This document shows positions 36,627 to 47,470 of a DNA stretch of 64,000 nt, one piece after another (the first letter of the stretch is position 1; each line of letters begins with the position of its first letter). Origin of the DNA: Brachynemurus nebulosus (lineage: Eukaryota; Arthropoda; Insecta; Neuroptera; Myrmeleontidae). The position numbers and the translations under genes were made by a program. The notes beneath the pieces are model-generated. The model had not been told where the DNA came from. It saw only the letters and a list, made by a program, of their open reading frames with translations, and searched no databases. Location of the stretch: positions 19,069,725 through 19,133,724 of the forward strand of contig JAPWDM010000001.1 of assembly GCA_035578155.1 (NCBI GenBank). The letters run 5' to 3'.

Positions 36627-37046
36627 CCATTTAGTTTTACCACGCTGTTTCCTGCCTTTCAACCCTTATAATACAATAGTTTATTCATATATTATTTTAA
36701 AAAAAATGATTAAGTATATATTTGACTTAAAAAAAAGTAAATAAACTTTTAAATGAAGAAATTAATCTTTTACGTTGATTTTGATGAATAGCTTTTCTAT
36801 CGAAATGGTTTCGACAAATTAGATGGCATTCTATATCTGAAAGAGTATTAGGGTATGCATTTTGAAAGTACTTTTATGAGTACCGTCCAACTACTGTCAT
36901 CAATACTGTAAAATAAATTATTTTGATGCATAGCGATTACAAGAAATAAATCGTTTTATACAGAAATATTAATTGAATGGAATACAAAAAATAATCTTCT
37001 TTTCTTTCCTTGAATAGAAAATTATTTTAGATTCGAGTACCGTACG
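36627..37046. other. no gene seen
   Basis: AT-rich spacer. Confidence 0.4.
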
Positions 37047-37054
37047 CTATGTAC

Positions 37055-39511
37055 TAGGGATGTTATGGATATAAAATTTCGGATACGGGTACGAATAAGG
37101 ATATTTAAAAACATTTTTTCGGTTTCGGCTTCCGTTATGGATATGTAAAAATATCGGGTAATGTTTTGATAATGTTTCGGAGACGGTTGCGATTACGGAT
37201 AATTATGATTTCAGTGAACAAATTTTTTTGAAAAAAAAGGGTAAAGTTTTAACACAAAAAGTGAACGTCAAAAACGAATCAACGGAAAGGATCTCACCGA
37301 GTAAGCATATGAAGGGTACAGGGGAAAAACGATCATAGCCACAAAAAGTAAATTTTTTAGGGGAGCGATTTTAAACTTTGAAGTGTGAATCATGCAACTT
37401 TTAACATAAAAATTTTTTGCCTGAAAACCACGCATAGATCTGGTTCAAACTTTCGGTGGTTATTACCAGTATAATAAGCTAGAAGACGCCATGCCAGCAG
37501 AAAATAAACAGCTGGCCGTTTTCGCGAAATTTGACATTGAATCATGTATTATATGCGCATTTTTCAGCAAAAAAATTTGTTCTTCCCCTGCACATCACGG
37601 ACTATGTTTGATTTTAACGTGTAATATTAGCACGGGGTCAATATTTTGCATACTGCCAACATAACAGCATGAATTTTGGCATTTTTTACTTTTTGTGACT
37701 CTGATCGTTTTTCCCCTTTGCCCTTCATATGTGATTTCGGCTCAGCGGCTTTTTCGGCTATTCTCTTTCATGAACGTTGCTTAAGGTGAGTAATGTTTGA
37801 AAATATGGGTATAAAACCTCAACCCCCTATATTGTCAGAGATATAGGGGTAACAACCTTTAACTTTAAAATTTACTTTCTTCAAAACTATTGAAGAAAAT
37901 TAGATGAAATTAACAGAGGATTTTGACATATAATAGCTTTATATTATTCAATTTTTCTACATTCGTATAACGTCATTTACTATATTAAAAAGATTATTGA
38001 ATTTTTGAGGGTGCGTGTTTTAGACCAATCCCTTGAGCGACACCTACCAGAAAAATATATGTTATTTGGCTCTAACATTGTTATCGTATGTAGAAATTTC
38101 AGCAAGGTCAGATTGGTGGAAGGTGTCTTAAAAAAATACAAATTCAGATCAACTAACAATAAGACACCCCCACGAAAAAACCAGGGTCGTGATCTGGATG
38201 ACTGGCTACGGTATTTTTATGCATTTTTCACGCTGAGTGCGAATTCTGGGTCAAAAAATTCGTATACCCCTTAAATTTTTGTATAGATTCACAAATATCC
38301 CTTAAATAGGTGTAAAGTTATGAATATCAGTATCATTACAGAAAGGAATATGAATAGGCATTTCACAATCCTCGTGCCTTTATATTATTTCCAAAGGCTC
38401 CAGCAAGGGTGTAACACCTACCGAACGAGTTGGCACCCCCTTGCACCCCTTATATACCTCTCTGGTCATAGATTTACGTTATGGAAAGTTCTGCTTACAA
38501 GCTCTTAGGTATGCAAGGCTAAAATGGTATAGGATAAACACAACCGAAGTATTAATTCCTTAAAGGGGTGAAAATCACCCTTTACTGGACAAAGTGGAGG
38601 AAGATGTAAGAGAGCAAATTTTTTTTTGTTTTTATTCCACATTGGTCGCAGCACACCGAGAAGAGTAACCCTCAGTTGCTTTGACCGTACTTGTCTAAGG
38701 GGTTGAAATCACCCCAAATTCACAAAAAGTATTAGAAAATCTCTTAAGACCAGAAAGATGCACTCTACAGATAGACTTGTAAACTAGAAGTTGGCATTAC
38801 TTAAATCTATATTCAGAGAGATTTAAAAATCATCCATCCAGATTACGACCTTTGTTTTTTTCATAGGGGCGTCTTATTGTTACTTAACCTGAATATATAT
38901 TTTTTAAGACACCTTTCACCAATTTGACCTTGCTGAAATTTCTACACGCGATAACTATGTTAGAGCCAAATAACATATATATTTTTTGGTAGGTGTCACT
39001 CAAGGGGTTGGTCTAAAACACACACACTCAAAAATTCAATTATTTTTTTAATATAGTAAATGACGTCATATGAATGTAAAAAAAAATTGAATAATATAAA
39101 ACTACTATAACTCAACATCCTCTGTTAATTTCATCTAATTATCTTCAATAGTTTTGGAGAAAAAAATTTTTAAAGTTAAGGGTTGTTACCCCCCATATCT
39201 CTGACAATATAGCGGGTAGAGGCCCATATTTTCAAACATTACTCACCATAAGCAACGTTCATGAAAGAGAATAGCCGCAAAAGCCGCTGCGCCGAAATCA
39301 CATATGCTTACCCGGCGAGACCCTTTGTCAAGAGAAATATATGCACCAAAAACTTGCTTCGATTTAAACTGTTTTCCAACGGCATTTGTCTGTTATTATC
39401 CGAAACAAATCCGAAACTTTTATTTTCGAATACGGTTTCGGTTTCGAATACATAATTATTTTGGACATCCGATAGTTTCGGTTACGGTTATGGATATCGA
39501 TAACATCCCTA
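37055..39511. mobile_element. hAT foldback element; 8-bp target duplication split by a later insertion
   Basis: Ends are TAGGGATGTTATGGATAT and, from the other strand, TAGGGATGTTATCGATAT. The left flank is CTATGTAC (37047-37054). The right flank begins CTA (39512-39514), is interrupted by the element 39515-40471, and resumes TATGTAC (40472-40478), so the octamer is exact once the insertion and its TA duplication are removed. Long inverted arms (37731-38205 with 38828-39301, about 475 bp) are near-identical; the outermost 250 bp have diverged except for the termini. No transposase frame is evident. Confidence 0.8.
37310..37727. mobile_element. nested MITE in the left arm of the hAT foldback
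   Basis: Ends TGAAGGGTACAGGGGAAAAA and TGAAGGGCAAAGGGGAAAAA (right end from the other strand), with TA outside (37308-37309, 37728-37729). The sequence GTAAGCATATG | TGATTTCGG split by it is present uninterrupted on the opposite strand of the right arm (about 39292-39311), giving a direct view of the empty site. Length 418 bp. Confidence 0.85.
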
Positions 39512-39514
39512 CTA

Positions 39515-40471
39515 CACTGAGAAAAAAATACAGTAATTTTTACTGAAATTTCTGGTAAAAAATTACTGAGCTCTCTGGTAATGCGGACATAAGTGACAGG
39601 CTAAGCAAAAAATACGATAATTTATAGTAAAAATTTTAAATTATCCTATAGCTCAGTAAAAATTACCGTATTATTTATAAATAAGGCTTTTTTTTTTATT
39701 TATTAATAAATAATTGAATTAAAATAGTTTAAAAGGATATTGATAGAAGGGTAAGCATTAAAATCAAATTATTAATATAGAAAAAAATTTTTGTGGTTTT
39801 TTATTATTTGTGGAAAAAAATATATAAATTCTTTATTTGACATAGGTATTACATGATAAAAATTTTTAACAATAAGCACATTACAATAATTTGTATAAAA
39901 ACATATTTCAATTAACATATCAAAACTATACAAAAATTCATGAAACAACAATTTTTTGTTTTAAAAATTTATTATAAAAAAAAAAAACACTATATAAACA
40001 TCCAGTCACGTTGGTTATTAAACAACTAAATGAACCAGTCCTGGTTAGTTGCAGTCTGAAGTCGTGTTGGTCGTGTTATTGCGCATGCTCGGTGCTATTG
40101 CGCATGCTTGTTTTATTTATTCTCAGTTTATGTGATGCTTGGCTATGCAGTGGTGTGTGACAAAAATAACAAATGCACAACGACTCAGTAAAAATTATTC
40201 ATATGTCCAGTATATTTTACAAAAAATTAAGTAAATTTTCCCGGTGTCCACTTGAAATTTTACTAGCCCATCGAATTTTACGCAGCTGTATAGGAAAAAA
40301 TTCTTAAGGTGTATAGGAAAAAATTCTTAAGGTGTACAGGAAAAATTTTCAAATGAATCGTAAAAAATAATGTTTGAAACGCATTTTTTATATTTTTGCT
40401 TAATAATTTCCTACGGACTAGTCACTTAAGACTCGTTTACCGGAGGCAGCTCAGTAATTTTTTCTCTGTGA
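39515..40471. mobile_element. CACTGAGAAAAAAAT element inserted in the hAT target duplication
   Basis: Starts CACTGAGAAAAAAATACAG; the right end, from the other strand, reads (T)CACAGAGAAAAAATTACTG. TA is duplicated at 39513-39514 and 40472-40473. The terminal words AGTAATTTTTAC and AATTACTGAGCT are iterated inside (39530-39665). The ends resemble the CACGGAGAG family at 7688 and 59047. No coding frame. Confidence 0.75.
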
Positions 40472-40478
40472 TATGTAC

Positions 40479-40985
40479 CTACCCATTGGTATTATTTCAA
40501 TTGATAAAAGTAAAAAAAATAATAAAATTTCTTACAACAAACTAGTGAAAAATAACCAAAAAGATATTGTGGAAATACATTTTGTTTTATTTCCAGTGAA
40601 AAATCACAACAAAATTATTTAACTTCCACGCTAAAATCATTGAAGTGAATAAGAAGAGAAATATGGAAGAAGAGAAAAAATCTTCGTACATAAAACTTCG
40701 ACAAAAATTAATCAATATTGTTGTTTGATTGATGATATAAATGTCAAAAAATGTTAACTTCAACCAATAGACGTGTACGTGGATGTGTACGTGCATACGA
40801 GTACATTTACCTATAAAAAAAGTAGGTACCTACACGGCCAGACAAAACAGAATCGATTTGGTGTAGGTGAGGAGAATTGATATAAAGCGAACAGCAGTAA
40901 TGAAACCTGTGAGTATATTGAATATAAGAGGGCACAAAGACTTCTTCAATTATTCGTGAGTAGCATAATTTTTTTGGAATTACTC
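40479..40985. other. no gene seen
   Basis: AT-rich. ACGTGTACGTGGATGTGTACGTGCA (about 40771-40795) is a short GTACGTG repeat. Confidence 0.4.
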
Positions 40986-40989
40986 CTTA

Positions 40990-42405
40990 TTAACTTCCCA
41001 TAGGAAGTTATTGTAATGGGTCCGATTTTAGGAATCGCTAATTTTGACATATCTCCACATTTCGAGGTGACTAGAATCCGAATTCGTCGTTTTTAACGTG
41101 ATTTCTGTGCGTGCGTTCGTTCGTTAGTTCGTGAATTTTTTTCGTCTCGCATATCTCGAGAACAAATGATGATATCAACTCCGGACTAATTTCATTAGAT
41201 GCGTAATCAAAAAATGAAGACCGGATAAAGTTTTCAGCAAATTCGGATTAGCGGTTTGTTTTTTGTTGTAAAAAAACGGAATTAACTTTATTAAGATAAC
41301 ATAGATTATATGGATTTTTTACCATAGCATTATTTTATAATGGCCTAAGAACCTTCCTTGATGTTAAAAACACCAGTATTTTATTATAAAATTTAAAAAA
41401 AAAATACGCAATAAGAAACTGTTTTTGAAATATATTTTGTCTCGCATAGGAGTTCTCTATGTAACGTTGATGAGCACTAAGAAAGGATTTTTGAAAATTC
41501 GTCCTCTAAGTGGGTATAATAGGGGATGAAAATTGGTATGTAAATTCGTTATTTTTGAAGTTAGTGGTATATTAAAATATGTTACTATGGCTACTAATAG
41601 TATATTATTCAACGAGCTAGTAATGATATATATTACTCACGAAGATGAAATTGCGACACGAGCCGAGCTTGCGAGGCGTGTGTCGTAATGCATCTGAGTG
41701 AGTAATAGCCATTGTAAGCGAGTATAATACGATATTCTTTCGACGACTTTTCTTCTTTTTGATTTAATCTTTTTCTAATTTCATTAAATGTTTGTATAAT
41801 ATGTATAAAACGATCAAAACAAAATGTATACTGCTTTGTTTATTTGCACGTTACTACGTAGCATATATTAAATTAAAACTTGATACATACATTAGTCACA
41901 AAACAATCGCAAACCCATTGAATAATGGTTAGTACTGTGATTTCACTGGTCAAAAAGGTATTGAGTAATGATCATTCCTCACACCTTAGAGTAATGCCTA
42001 ACTTTCTCAACAATTAACAGATATACATATTTATAATGAGTGTGTTCTTCAACAGGAGTAGAAAAAATAAATAATATATTATTGAATAAATCTTTAACAC
42101 TGACTGACAGACAACGCACAGCCTAAACTGTTGGGTTTAGTAGGACGAAATTCAGCATAGGAGATATGAAAATTGGCCTTTAGACTTCTATTTATAAATA
42201 AATGTCAGTTGTCTAAACGTTTCTGGAAAAATATTCGCTAAGTGGTTAAAACAGGAAATGAAAGTTCGTATGAGAAGTTCGTCATTTTTGAAGTTAGAAC
42301 CGTGGATATTGATTTAGGCTTATGAAAAACATTAAAAGTGAGCAGAAAGTGAGTACCTAATAAAAAGATGTTGTCGATGGGAAATCCCATCGGGTATACG
42401 GCTAG
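40990..42405 (+). mobile_element. Helitron-like element(s) with classical 3' end
   Basis: The right end has GATGGGAAATCCCATC (42376-42391, a 7-bp perfect stem), ten bases, then CTAG|T (42402-42406). Upstream blocks such as GAGCACTAAGAAAGGATTTTTGAAAATTC (41471), CTAAGTGG (41507, 42239) and CAGACAACGCACAGCCTAAA (42109) recur in the copy ending at 48952. At the left, AACTTCCCATAGGAAGTT (40991-41008) is a palindrome followed by a GTAATGGGTCCGATTTTAGG stretch, which may belong to a second element. Block 41600-42080 has no counterpart in the other copy. No Rep/helicase frame. Confidence 0.6.
41632..41707. repeat. hairpin inside the Helitron-like region
   Basis: ATTACTCA at one side and TGAGTAAT at the other enclose CGACACGAGCC...GCGTGTGTCG, a layered stem with a GAGCTTGCGAG loop region. 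This could be a small palindromic MITE of its own. Confidence 0.5.
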
Positions 42406-42482
42406 TATAAAATAAATGTAATTTAAAAAACCGGTAGTCGTCATATATGATCTATCTACAGAAAATTATCCACGATTTTACC

Positions 42483-42516
42483 GGGCCGTGACTGAAAAAG
42501 TTGGGAAACATTGCAC
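42483..42516. mobile_element. solo hAT-type terminal sequence
   Basis: GACTGAAAAAGTTGGGAAACATTGC; read from the other strand, GCAATGTTTCCCAACTTTTT is close to the widespread hAT end CAGTGTTTCCCAACTTTTT. No partner end is visible, so this is a truncated remnant. Confidence 0.4.
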
Positions 42517-42519
42517 TAG

Positions 42520-43650
42520 ATTCACTTTTCTATTTCATTGATTATACGTAATTTGCTCTTAATACTTTTTATGATTAACTTTCTACTTCAAATTCTAGAA
42601 AATTTAGATTCTAGAAAAGCAAGATTTTATTAAAAAAATTGTTTTTTCTAAAATAAAATATAAAACTTTTCAATTCACTGCTACTTATATTTTTAGAAAT
42701 ATAACAATGCCACACGATAATTATGCAACCTAATAAATATACAAAAATGAAAAGCACGTTGATGAAACATTTCAATCCAAAGCCTCCAAAGAATTCTAAC
42801 ATATCAGTTAGTATAGGAAAGCGGTAAATCGGTCATGACCTCCCGTTGTGTACGTGCCTATAATCTCTATTATAAAACAACTTCAAGAATCAAAGTTAAA
42901 CCTCAATGTATTCGTTATATCTCGTACACCCAAAGTATACCTAGAAAAGGTACCTCTACCCGAATTTTCGGTCCAAAAACCTATGACAGCTGTTAAATTT
43001 CAGTAAATAATTAAATGGATGCCGTGTCGAATTTTCTTACTATGTATACCATTTATTATTTGCACGGTAATGTACCTGATATGATGCTATTGAGTTACAC
43101 ACATGAGACAAACTATGAAACACTATATCGACTTTTCCTACTACATAAAAGTCTTTCTCCACTAAACTGTACCTTAATACCGATTGTGTTTGTATCCGTA
43201 CCGTATAATAAAAATTGTTTTTGCACAAAAAACGGAAGGTCCTCATTCAAGCGACGAAGACGACGCAATATATAAAAATATTTTCTATATAAAAAGTTTT
43301 CCAATGTTCTAGTTTTTAACGTTGTTGATACAAAATTCTTTCAACTTTGCTTTACTTGACCGCCCCGAATGGCGAAAACTTTTATATTATTTTTTCTCTC
43401 TTTTGTTTCCGACAACAATCGAAAAAGGTTTAATATTTACCCTAATATGATATGTGTAACACGCTGTGATACAAGGTGTTTGGTTTGTAGAATCGGAAAA
43501 AAAAACTTAATAAAGAGAAAAGAAAATGTTTAGAGTGTAAAAATTGAAAATTTTCGTAAATTTAAATCGAAAATGCAACACAGAGATTTTTATAAATAAA
43601 TTATACTGACAAAACAAAACGTTGAAATTTATTAATAGTGTTTAGACATT
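42520..43650. other. no gene seen
   Basis: AT-rich. Overlapping small frames at 43015-43304 on both strands have no domain. Confidence 0.4.
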
Positions 43651-43653
43651 TAC

Positions 43654-43697
43654 CTTTCAAATATCGAGGTATCCAGCAAAGTATAACACAGTCCAGT
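43654..43697 (-). other. exon-like segment with strong splice signals (unproven)
   Basis: Read on the minus strand, a pyrimidine-rich tract TTTTTCTCTTTGTTTCAG precedes a 44-base segment that ends TTTGAAAG followed by GTAAATG. Acceptor and donor are both near consensus, and two of three frames are open (one reads TGLCYTLLDTSIFE). No partner exon is recognised, and no protein family is suggested by so short a peptide. It may be a micro-exon or untranslated exon of a long gene, or a chance match. Confidence 0.25.
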
Positions 43698-44229
43698 CTG
43701 AAACAAAGAGAAAAATTCTTTTAAAAACCGAAAAATTTAGTTAAAACATTGACGGTCATGACGTATTATGACAAAAACCAAATGATACACAGTTTTAACA
43801 ACTAATACACCAATTCGTAAGCAGACGTAGCCCTGCTCTCTGTCTTGGCACAATAGGAACAAGTACGATAGGTAACACACACAGGTCTGCTGTTCAGTAC
43901 GTACTGTACATTATAGACTATATTACACCGCTCTAGTCTCTATGGTGTTTAGAAATCGAATGATACTTTATTGGTGTACGCTTTATACGGAATTGTTGAC
44001 GAGGTGTGGGATTGTGTTGCAGTTAGTCAATATGTTGATTTTGGAATGAGAAAACTTTTGGGTAGGGAGCATATTCTATTCTCGAGGGCAAAGATTTTTC
44101 GAATTTTTTTTTTTTCATTTTCCAATTTGCCTAGGCATAAATAAAATCAAAACAAGATGTTTATGGAATATTTTCATTTAGCTTATTGCCGCACGCTAAA
44201 TCTTTCGGAAAGCATGGTTGATTTTTTAT

Positions 44230-44691
44230 GGCGCTACTTAAGCGGGTTCTACACGATGCTACGAACGTTCCTTCCAACATTCGATCGAACGTTTGAGGCA
44301 ATTAAGTTCGATAGTTGGCGCGACGAATGTATCTGCTACACGGTGAGTCGAATGTTTGATCCAATACGAATCATGATGTGTTGGTACTCAGTGGACAACG
44401 CTGTTATCTGTCTGATGTTATCTCTAATGTTATACACTGATGTTGTCTCTCTTCACATGAACGAGTCGTGCGCAACCAACGAACGCAACCAACATTGACC
44501 TTCAAACGTTCGAAGCATCCCTTTGACTCGGTGCAAGAATACCGACATCGAACGGGACACGACCAAATGCGAATGTTTGACGCTCGACATTGGACACTCG
44601 TAGGTTCGAACAACGGCTACACGATGCTATGAACCATCCAACGTCGAATGTTGGAAGGTGTTCGTAGCATCGTGTAGCAGCGGCATTAGCC
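44230..44691. mobile_element. inverted-repeat element, ACACGATGCTACGAAC type
   Basis: Left GGGTTCTACACGATGCTACG with TTCCAACATTCGA; right, from the other strand, GCTGCTACACGATGCTACG with CTTCCAACATTCGACG. A second CTACACGATGCTATGAACC lies internally at about 44619. It is richer in CG than its surroundings. A 113-codon frame at 44157-44498 runs through one arm and is probably incidental. No target duplication found. Confidence 0.6.
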
Positions 44692-45056
44692 TCACAACAA
44701 AATCGTTTATTCCTTTGATGCTATTGATTCTTTGTCTCTCAAAAACCATCAGTTAAAATTTGAAACAGTTAAATAGGTAGGATGTAAAATTTTAAAACGT
44801 TTTTTATTCAAAACTACGTTTTCAAAAACTAGGCATACTTACAGTCTTTGGGGTCACTAAACTTAAATGCCTTTTCAGGGATAAAAAAGAGAAAAATGAC
44901 GATTATTTTAATGGTGTGCACGTTATCCATGTCATCTAAGGTAGATCCATCAATGAATTATAACGGTATACAGTAATTTATTTTAGGTTTAAGAAAACTG
45001 AAAAACTACGACAAAGATAAAAATAACACCATTCACTTACCTTCGAAAATACTGAT
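44692..45056. other. no gene seen
   Basis: AT-rich. A donor-like CGAAG|GTAAGTG stands on the minus strand at 45041, discussed under rejected items. Confidence 0.35.
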
Positions 45057-45271
45057 ACCGCGCCGTGTGTACACTGACGCTTTTAGGGAACGGATGAAAC
45101 TTTCACTCGCTCGCGTATGCAAGTCAACCGCCAGACCCACTGGACCTTGAGTTTCCACTACTAACTAGATTTTTTAGGGAGGGTGGCAAAGCCTGCGCTT
45201 TATTCATGAGAGAGAAATTTGAGTCTTAAATTTCGACTGTTCCTTTAAAGACCCAGTGTACACACGCCGGT
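45057..45271. mobile_element. short GC-rich inverted-repeat MITE
   Basis: ACCGCGCCGTGTGTACACTG at the left and, from the other strand, ACCGGCGTGTGTACACTGGG at the right, followed inward by TTTTAGGGAAC and TTTAAAGGAAC. The whole is 215 bp with a centre near 45164. No target duplication identified. Confidence 0.6.
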
Positions 45272-46313
45272 TTAATTTTAAACATATTCCAAATAATTTC
45301 GATAGAGTATATCAAAAATCTCCCTCATCTCTTATTAATTATTCATAAACTATACTAAGGTTGAGGTTCAAAAATTTTTTTAGGTATCCCTATTTCAAAA
45401 ACGTAAAATAGCACGAATATCGTCAAGGATAACTCCATTAAACAAACCCAACAGTGCAACTACGACGAACAATATGAATATTGAAGATAAAGATATAATA
45501 TTCCGGTCGACTCTATCTTACTCATGAATCGTCCATATAAAATTATTAAAATACGCCTGGGAATATCCATTAAACATGAAATTATACTCTTATTGTCCAA
45601 CGAACATAAAATAATTAACTTAGTTTTGTATGTGTTTCTTGCGTTTTGTCCCGATGCTGCTCCCGGAGCCCCGGACATACAATAAATGTGTTTAAATTAA
45701 ATTAAATAGTTTTAACTTAAAATAGAATTCATGTAGCCTAGTGTTCAGCCTGTCTTGTCGGTTACGTAAAATTTTATAAAATTATTAATACATACACCTA
45801 CGAACGAACCTCGACCTAACCTTAATGTACGTACCTACTAAATGTTTTAATTATGGGACTATAATTAATTATTCTTTCTTTTTTTTCAACGTGACTCACT
45901 TTTTTATGTTTATAAATTTAAATTACTCCCAGAGAAATTAACAAAAACAAAGAATTGCAGGAGATAATTTAAAACAGGTTTGAATACCTTTTTTATTATT
46001 TTTTTAAACCCTTATTCAGTCAAGAGAAATTTTTCGAGTATCATAATTGAGTAAGTTTTCGAATAATTATTAACAAAAGTGAACTGTACGTAAAGTTTTC
46101 AATTTCCGGTTATCTACAAAAGGATTCAAATTTATCTATCCAATAAATAATTTCTAAATAAACTAACAATTCCGTAAATTTTTACCAAATTTCTCGACTT
46201 TTAATAATTGTAACGTAAAATGAAGTTCCCTCACCATTTACCTAGAGGTTGTGTTCATATCTATAGCTAAAAATAGAAATATTTGAATAGAAATAAATAT
46301 AATGCTGTAATTA
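45272..46313. other. no gene seen
   Basis: AT-rich. A 72-codon minus frame at 45460-45678 has no recognisable motif. Confidence 0.4.
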
Positions 46314-46321
46314 TTGCTACT

Positions 46322-46608
46322 CAGGGGCGCAACAACTAGGGGGAGATAGTCCAAAGAGGCTGGACCCCCTTCCTAAAATTACGTAGACCCCTCATAAAAT
46401 TGTGTAAACTTTCTTACAATTTATTTTATTTATATCAAAAAGTAAAATTTTTTAGTGGTCTACTAATATTTTTAATTTGAAAATCGAATTTTTTGAAACA
46501 TTTTGCGATAACATTTTCCAGTTATCGGAGAATTCGCTATCAAACAATTGAGTTATTTAAATTTTTGTTAGACTCATTCTGCAGATTTGTAGTTGTTGCG
46601 CTCCTGCA
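46322..46608. mobile_element. hAT MITE, CAGGGGCGCAACAACTA ends
   Basis: The left end CAGGGGCGCAACAACTA is inverted at the right (TGCAGGAGCGCAACAACTA from the other strand). Flanking octamers TTGCTACT (46314-46321) and ATGCTACT (46609-46616) differ in one base. The subterminal part is GGACCCCCTT-rich. Length 287 bp. Confidence 0.75.
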
Positions 46609-46835
46609 ATGCTACTTATTAGGGTTTTGAAAATACAAATCGTTAAAAGGTAAAAAATAAATAGAGGAAATTATTTAAAATTGGCTTACAACCAATTTCG
46701 TGTTCGCTAAGATCATCTCTTCAATCCAGTCGACAAAAATAAAAATAAAATTTGTAGAAAAAAGAAATGTCTGCGTCAAAAAAAAGAAAAGTATTAAAAA
46801 TATTCAGAAATATTCAAGTATTTAGTAAAGTGATG

Positions 46836-47053
46836 CAGGGCCGGATCTAGGGAAGGGGGCAGCGGGGGCACGTGTCCCCTTGAAGTGCTTAGGGGCGCCA
46901 AAACGGTGAATGGGATGTTTTTTTTGCTCGTCACTTGCTTTTTGCAGGGCAAAATTTTAAAAATATCGATGCGCCAAAATTTTTAATTTGATATTTTTCT
47001 CGCGGAGGGCGCCGGCAGCAAAGTTTACCCCCTTCCAGGTCTGTCCGGCCCTG
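46836..47053. mobile_element. hAT MITE with exact 8-bp target duplication (CAGGGCCGGA ends)
   Basis: AAGTGATG at 46828-46835 and 47054-47061 are identical. The termini CAGGGCCGGATCTAGG and CAGGGCCGGACAGACCTGG (from the other strand) match the left end of the large hAT at 53567 (CAGGGCCGGATATACCGG), so the latter's family is the likely transposase source. Subterminal GGGGGC.GCGGGGGCACGTG-type stretches are also shared. Length 218 bp, well preserved, hence fairly young. Confidence 0.85.
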
Positions 47054-47061
47054 AAGTGATG

Positions 47062-47155
47062 TGAAAATAAGCAGTAAAAAGATATTTAGAAATTACCTAT
47101 AATTCGATAAAAAATAAGAAAAATATTTTATGACTAAAAATTGGCATATTGAAAA
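47062..47155. other. no feature seen
   Basis: Short AT-rich spacer between a MITE and a SINE-like copy. Confidence 0.4.
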
Positions 47156-47179
47156 ATATTAAGCAACGATTGAAGAGTT

Positions 47180-47470
47180 TCACACTGAAGCAATTGGTTA
47201 AGAATGAAGTAACTGAGACGAAAAGATCCTCCCAACTCGAGGTTCGAATCCCAGCCGACCCTGTTTGACAATTTTTCAATCACTATGTGATTTTTAATTA
47301 TTAACATATGGATTTGGTAATACATAGCAAAGTAAATCGAGTGTTCAAGTTTAGCTGAACGTTAGGTAAGAATATGAATACTAACGTAAGTAGGTATGTT
47401 TAAATACGAACAAAAGTTCGTAATACTTAGTAATGTTTCACAAGCACTCGATAATATTTGAAACTAAATT
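47180..47470 (+). mobile_element. degenerate tRNA-headed SINE-like copy
   Basis: The box B word GGTTCGAATCC (47241-47251) and CCAGCCGACC mark the tRNA-like 3' half; the 5' half is decayed (CAATTGGTTAAGAATGAAG). The body has the closing pair ATCGAGTG (47336-47343) and CACTCGAT (47445-47452), and shares TATGTTTAAATACGAACAAA with the copy at 12.5 kb. Minus-strand frames of 60 codons over this part also appear over the other copies, which confirms the repeat rather than a gene. Confidence 0.6.

Noticed and set aside
37055..38274. 89-codon frame at 38005-38274 as a gene
   Set aside because: It lies in an inverted arm of a foldback hAT; its mirror in the other arm is not open in the same way.
44157..44498. 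113-codon frame starting MFMEYFHLAYCRTLNL
   Set aside because: Runs through one arm of an inverted-repeat element; no recognisable motif and no flanking gene structure.
45041..45150. GC-rich first exon/promoter on the minus strand with donor CGAAG|GTAAGTG
   Set aside because: The GC-rich part is one arm of a 215-bp inverted-repeat MITE (45057-45271), so composition is no evidence for a promoter. The donor alone is not enough.
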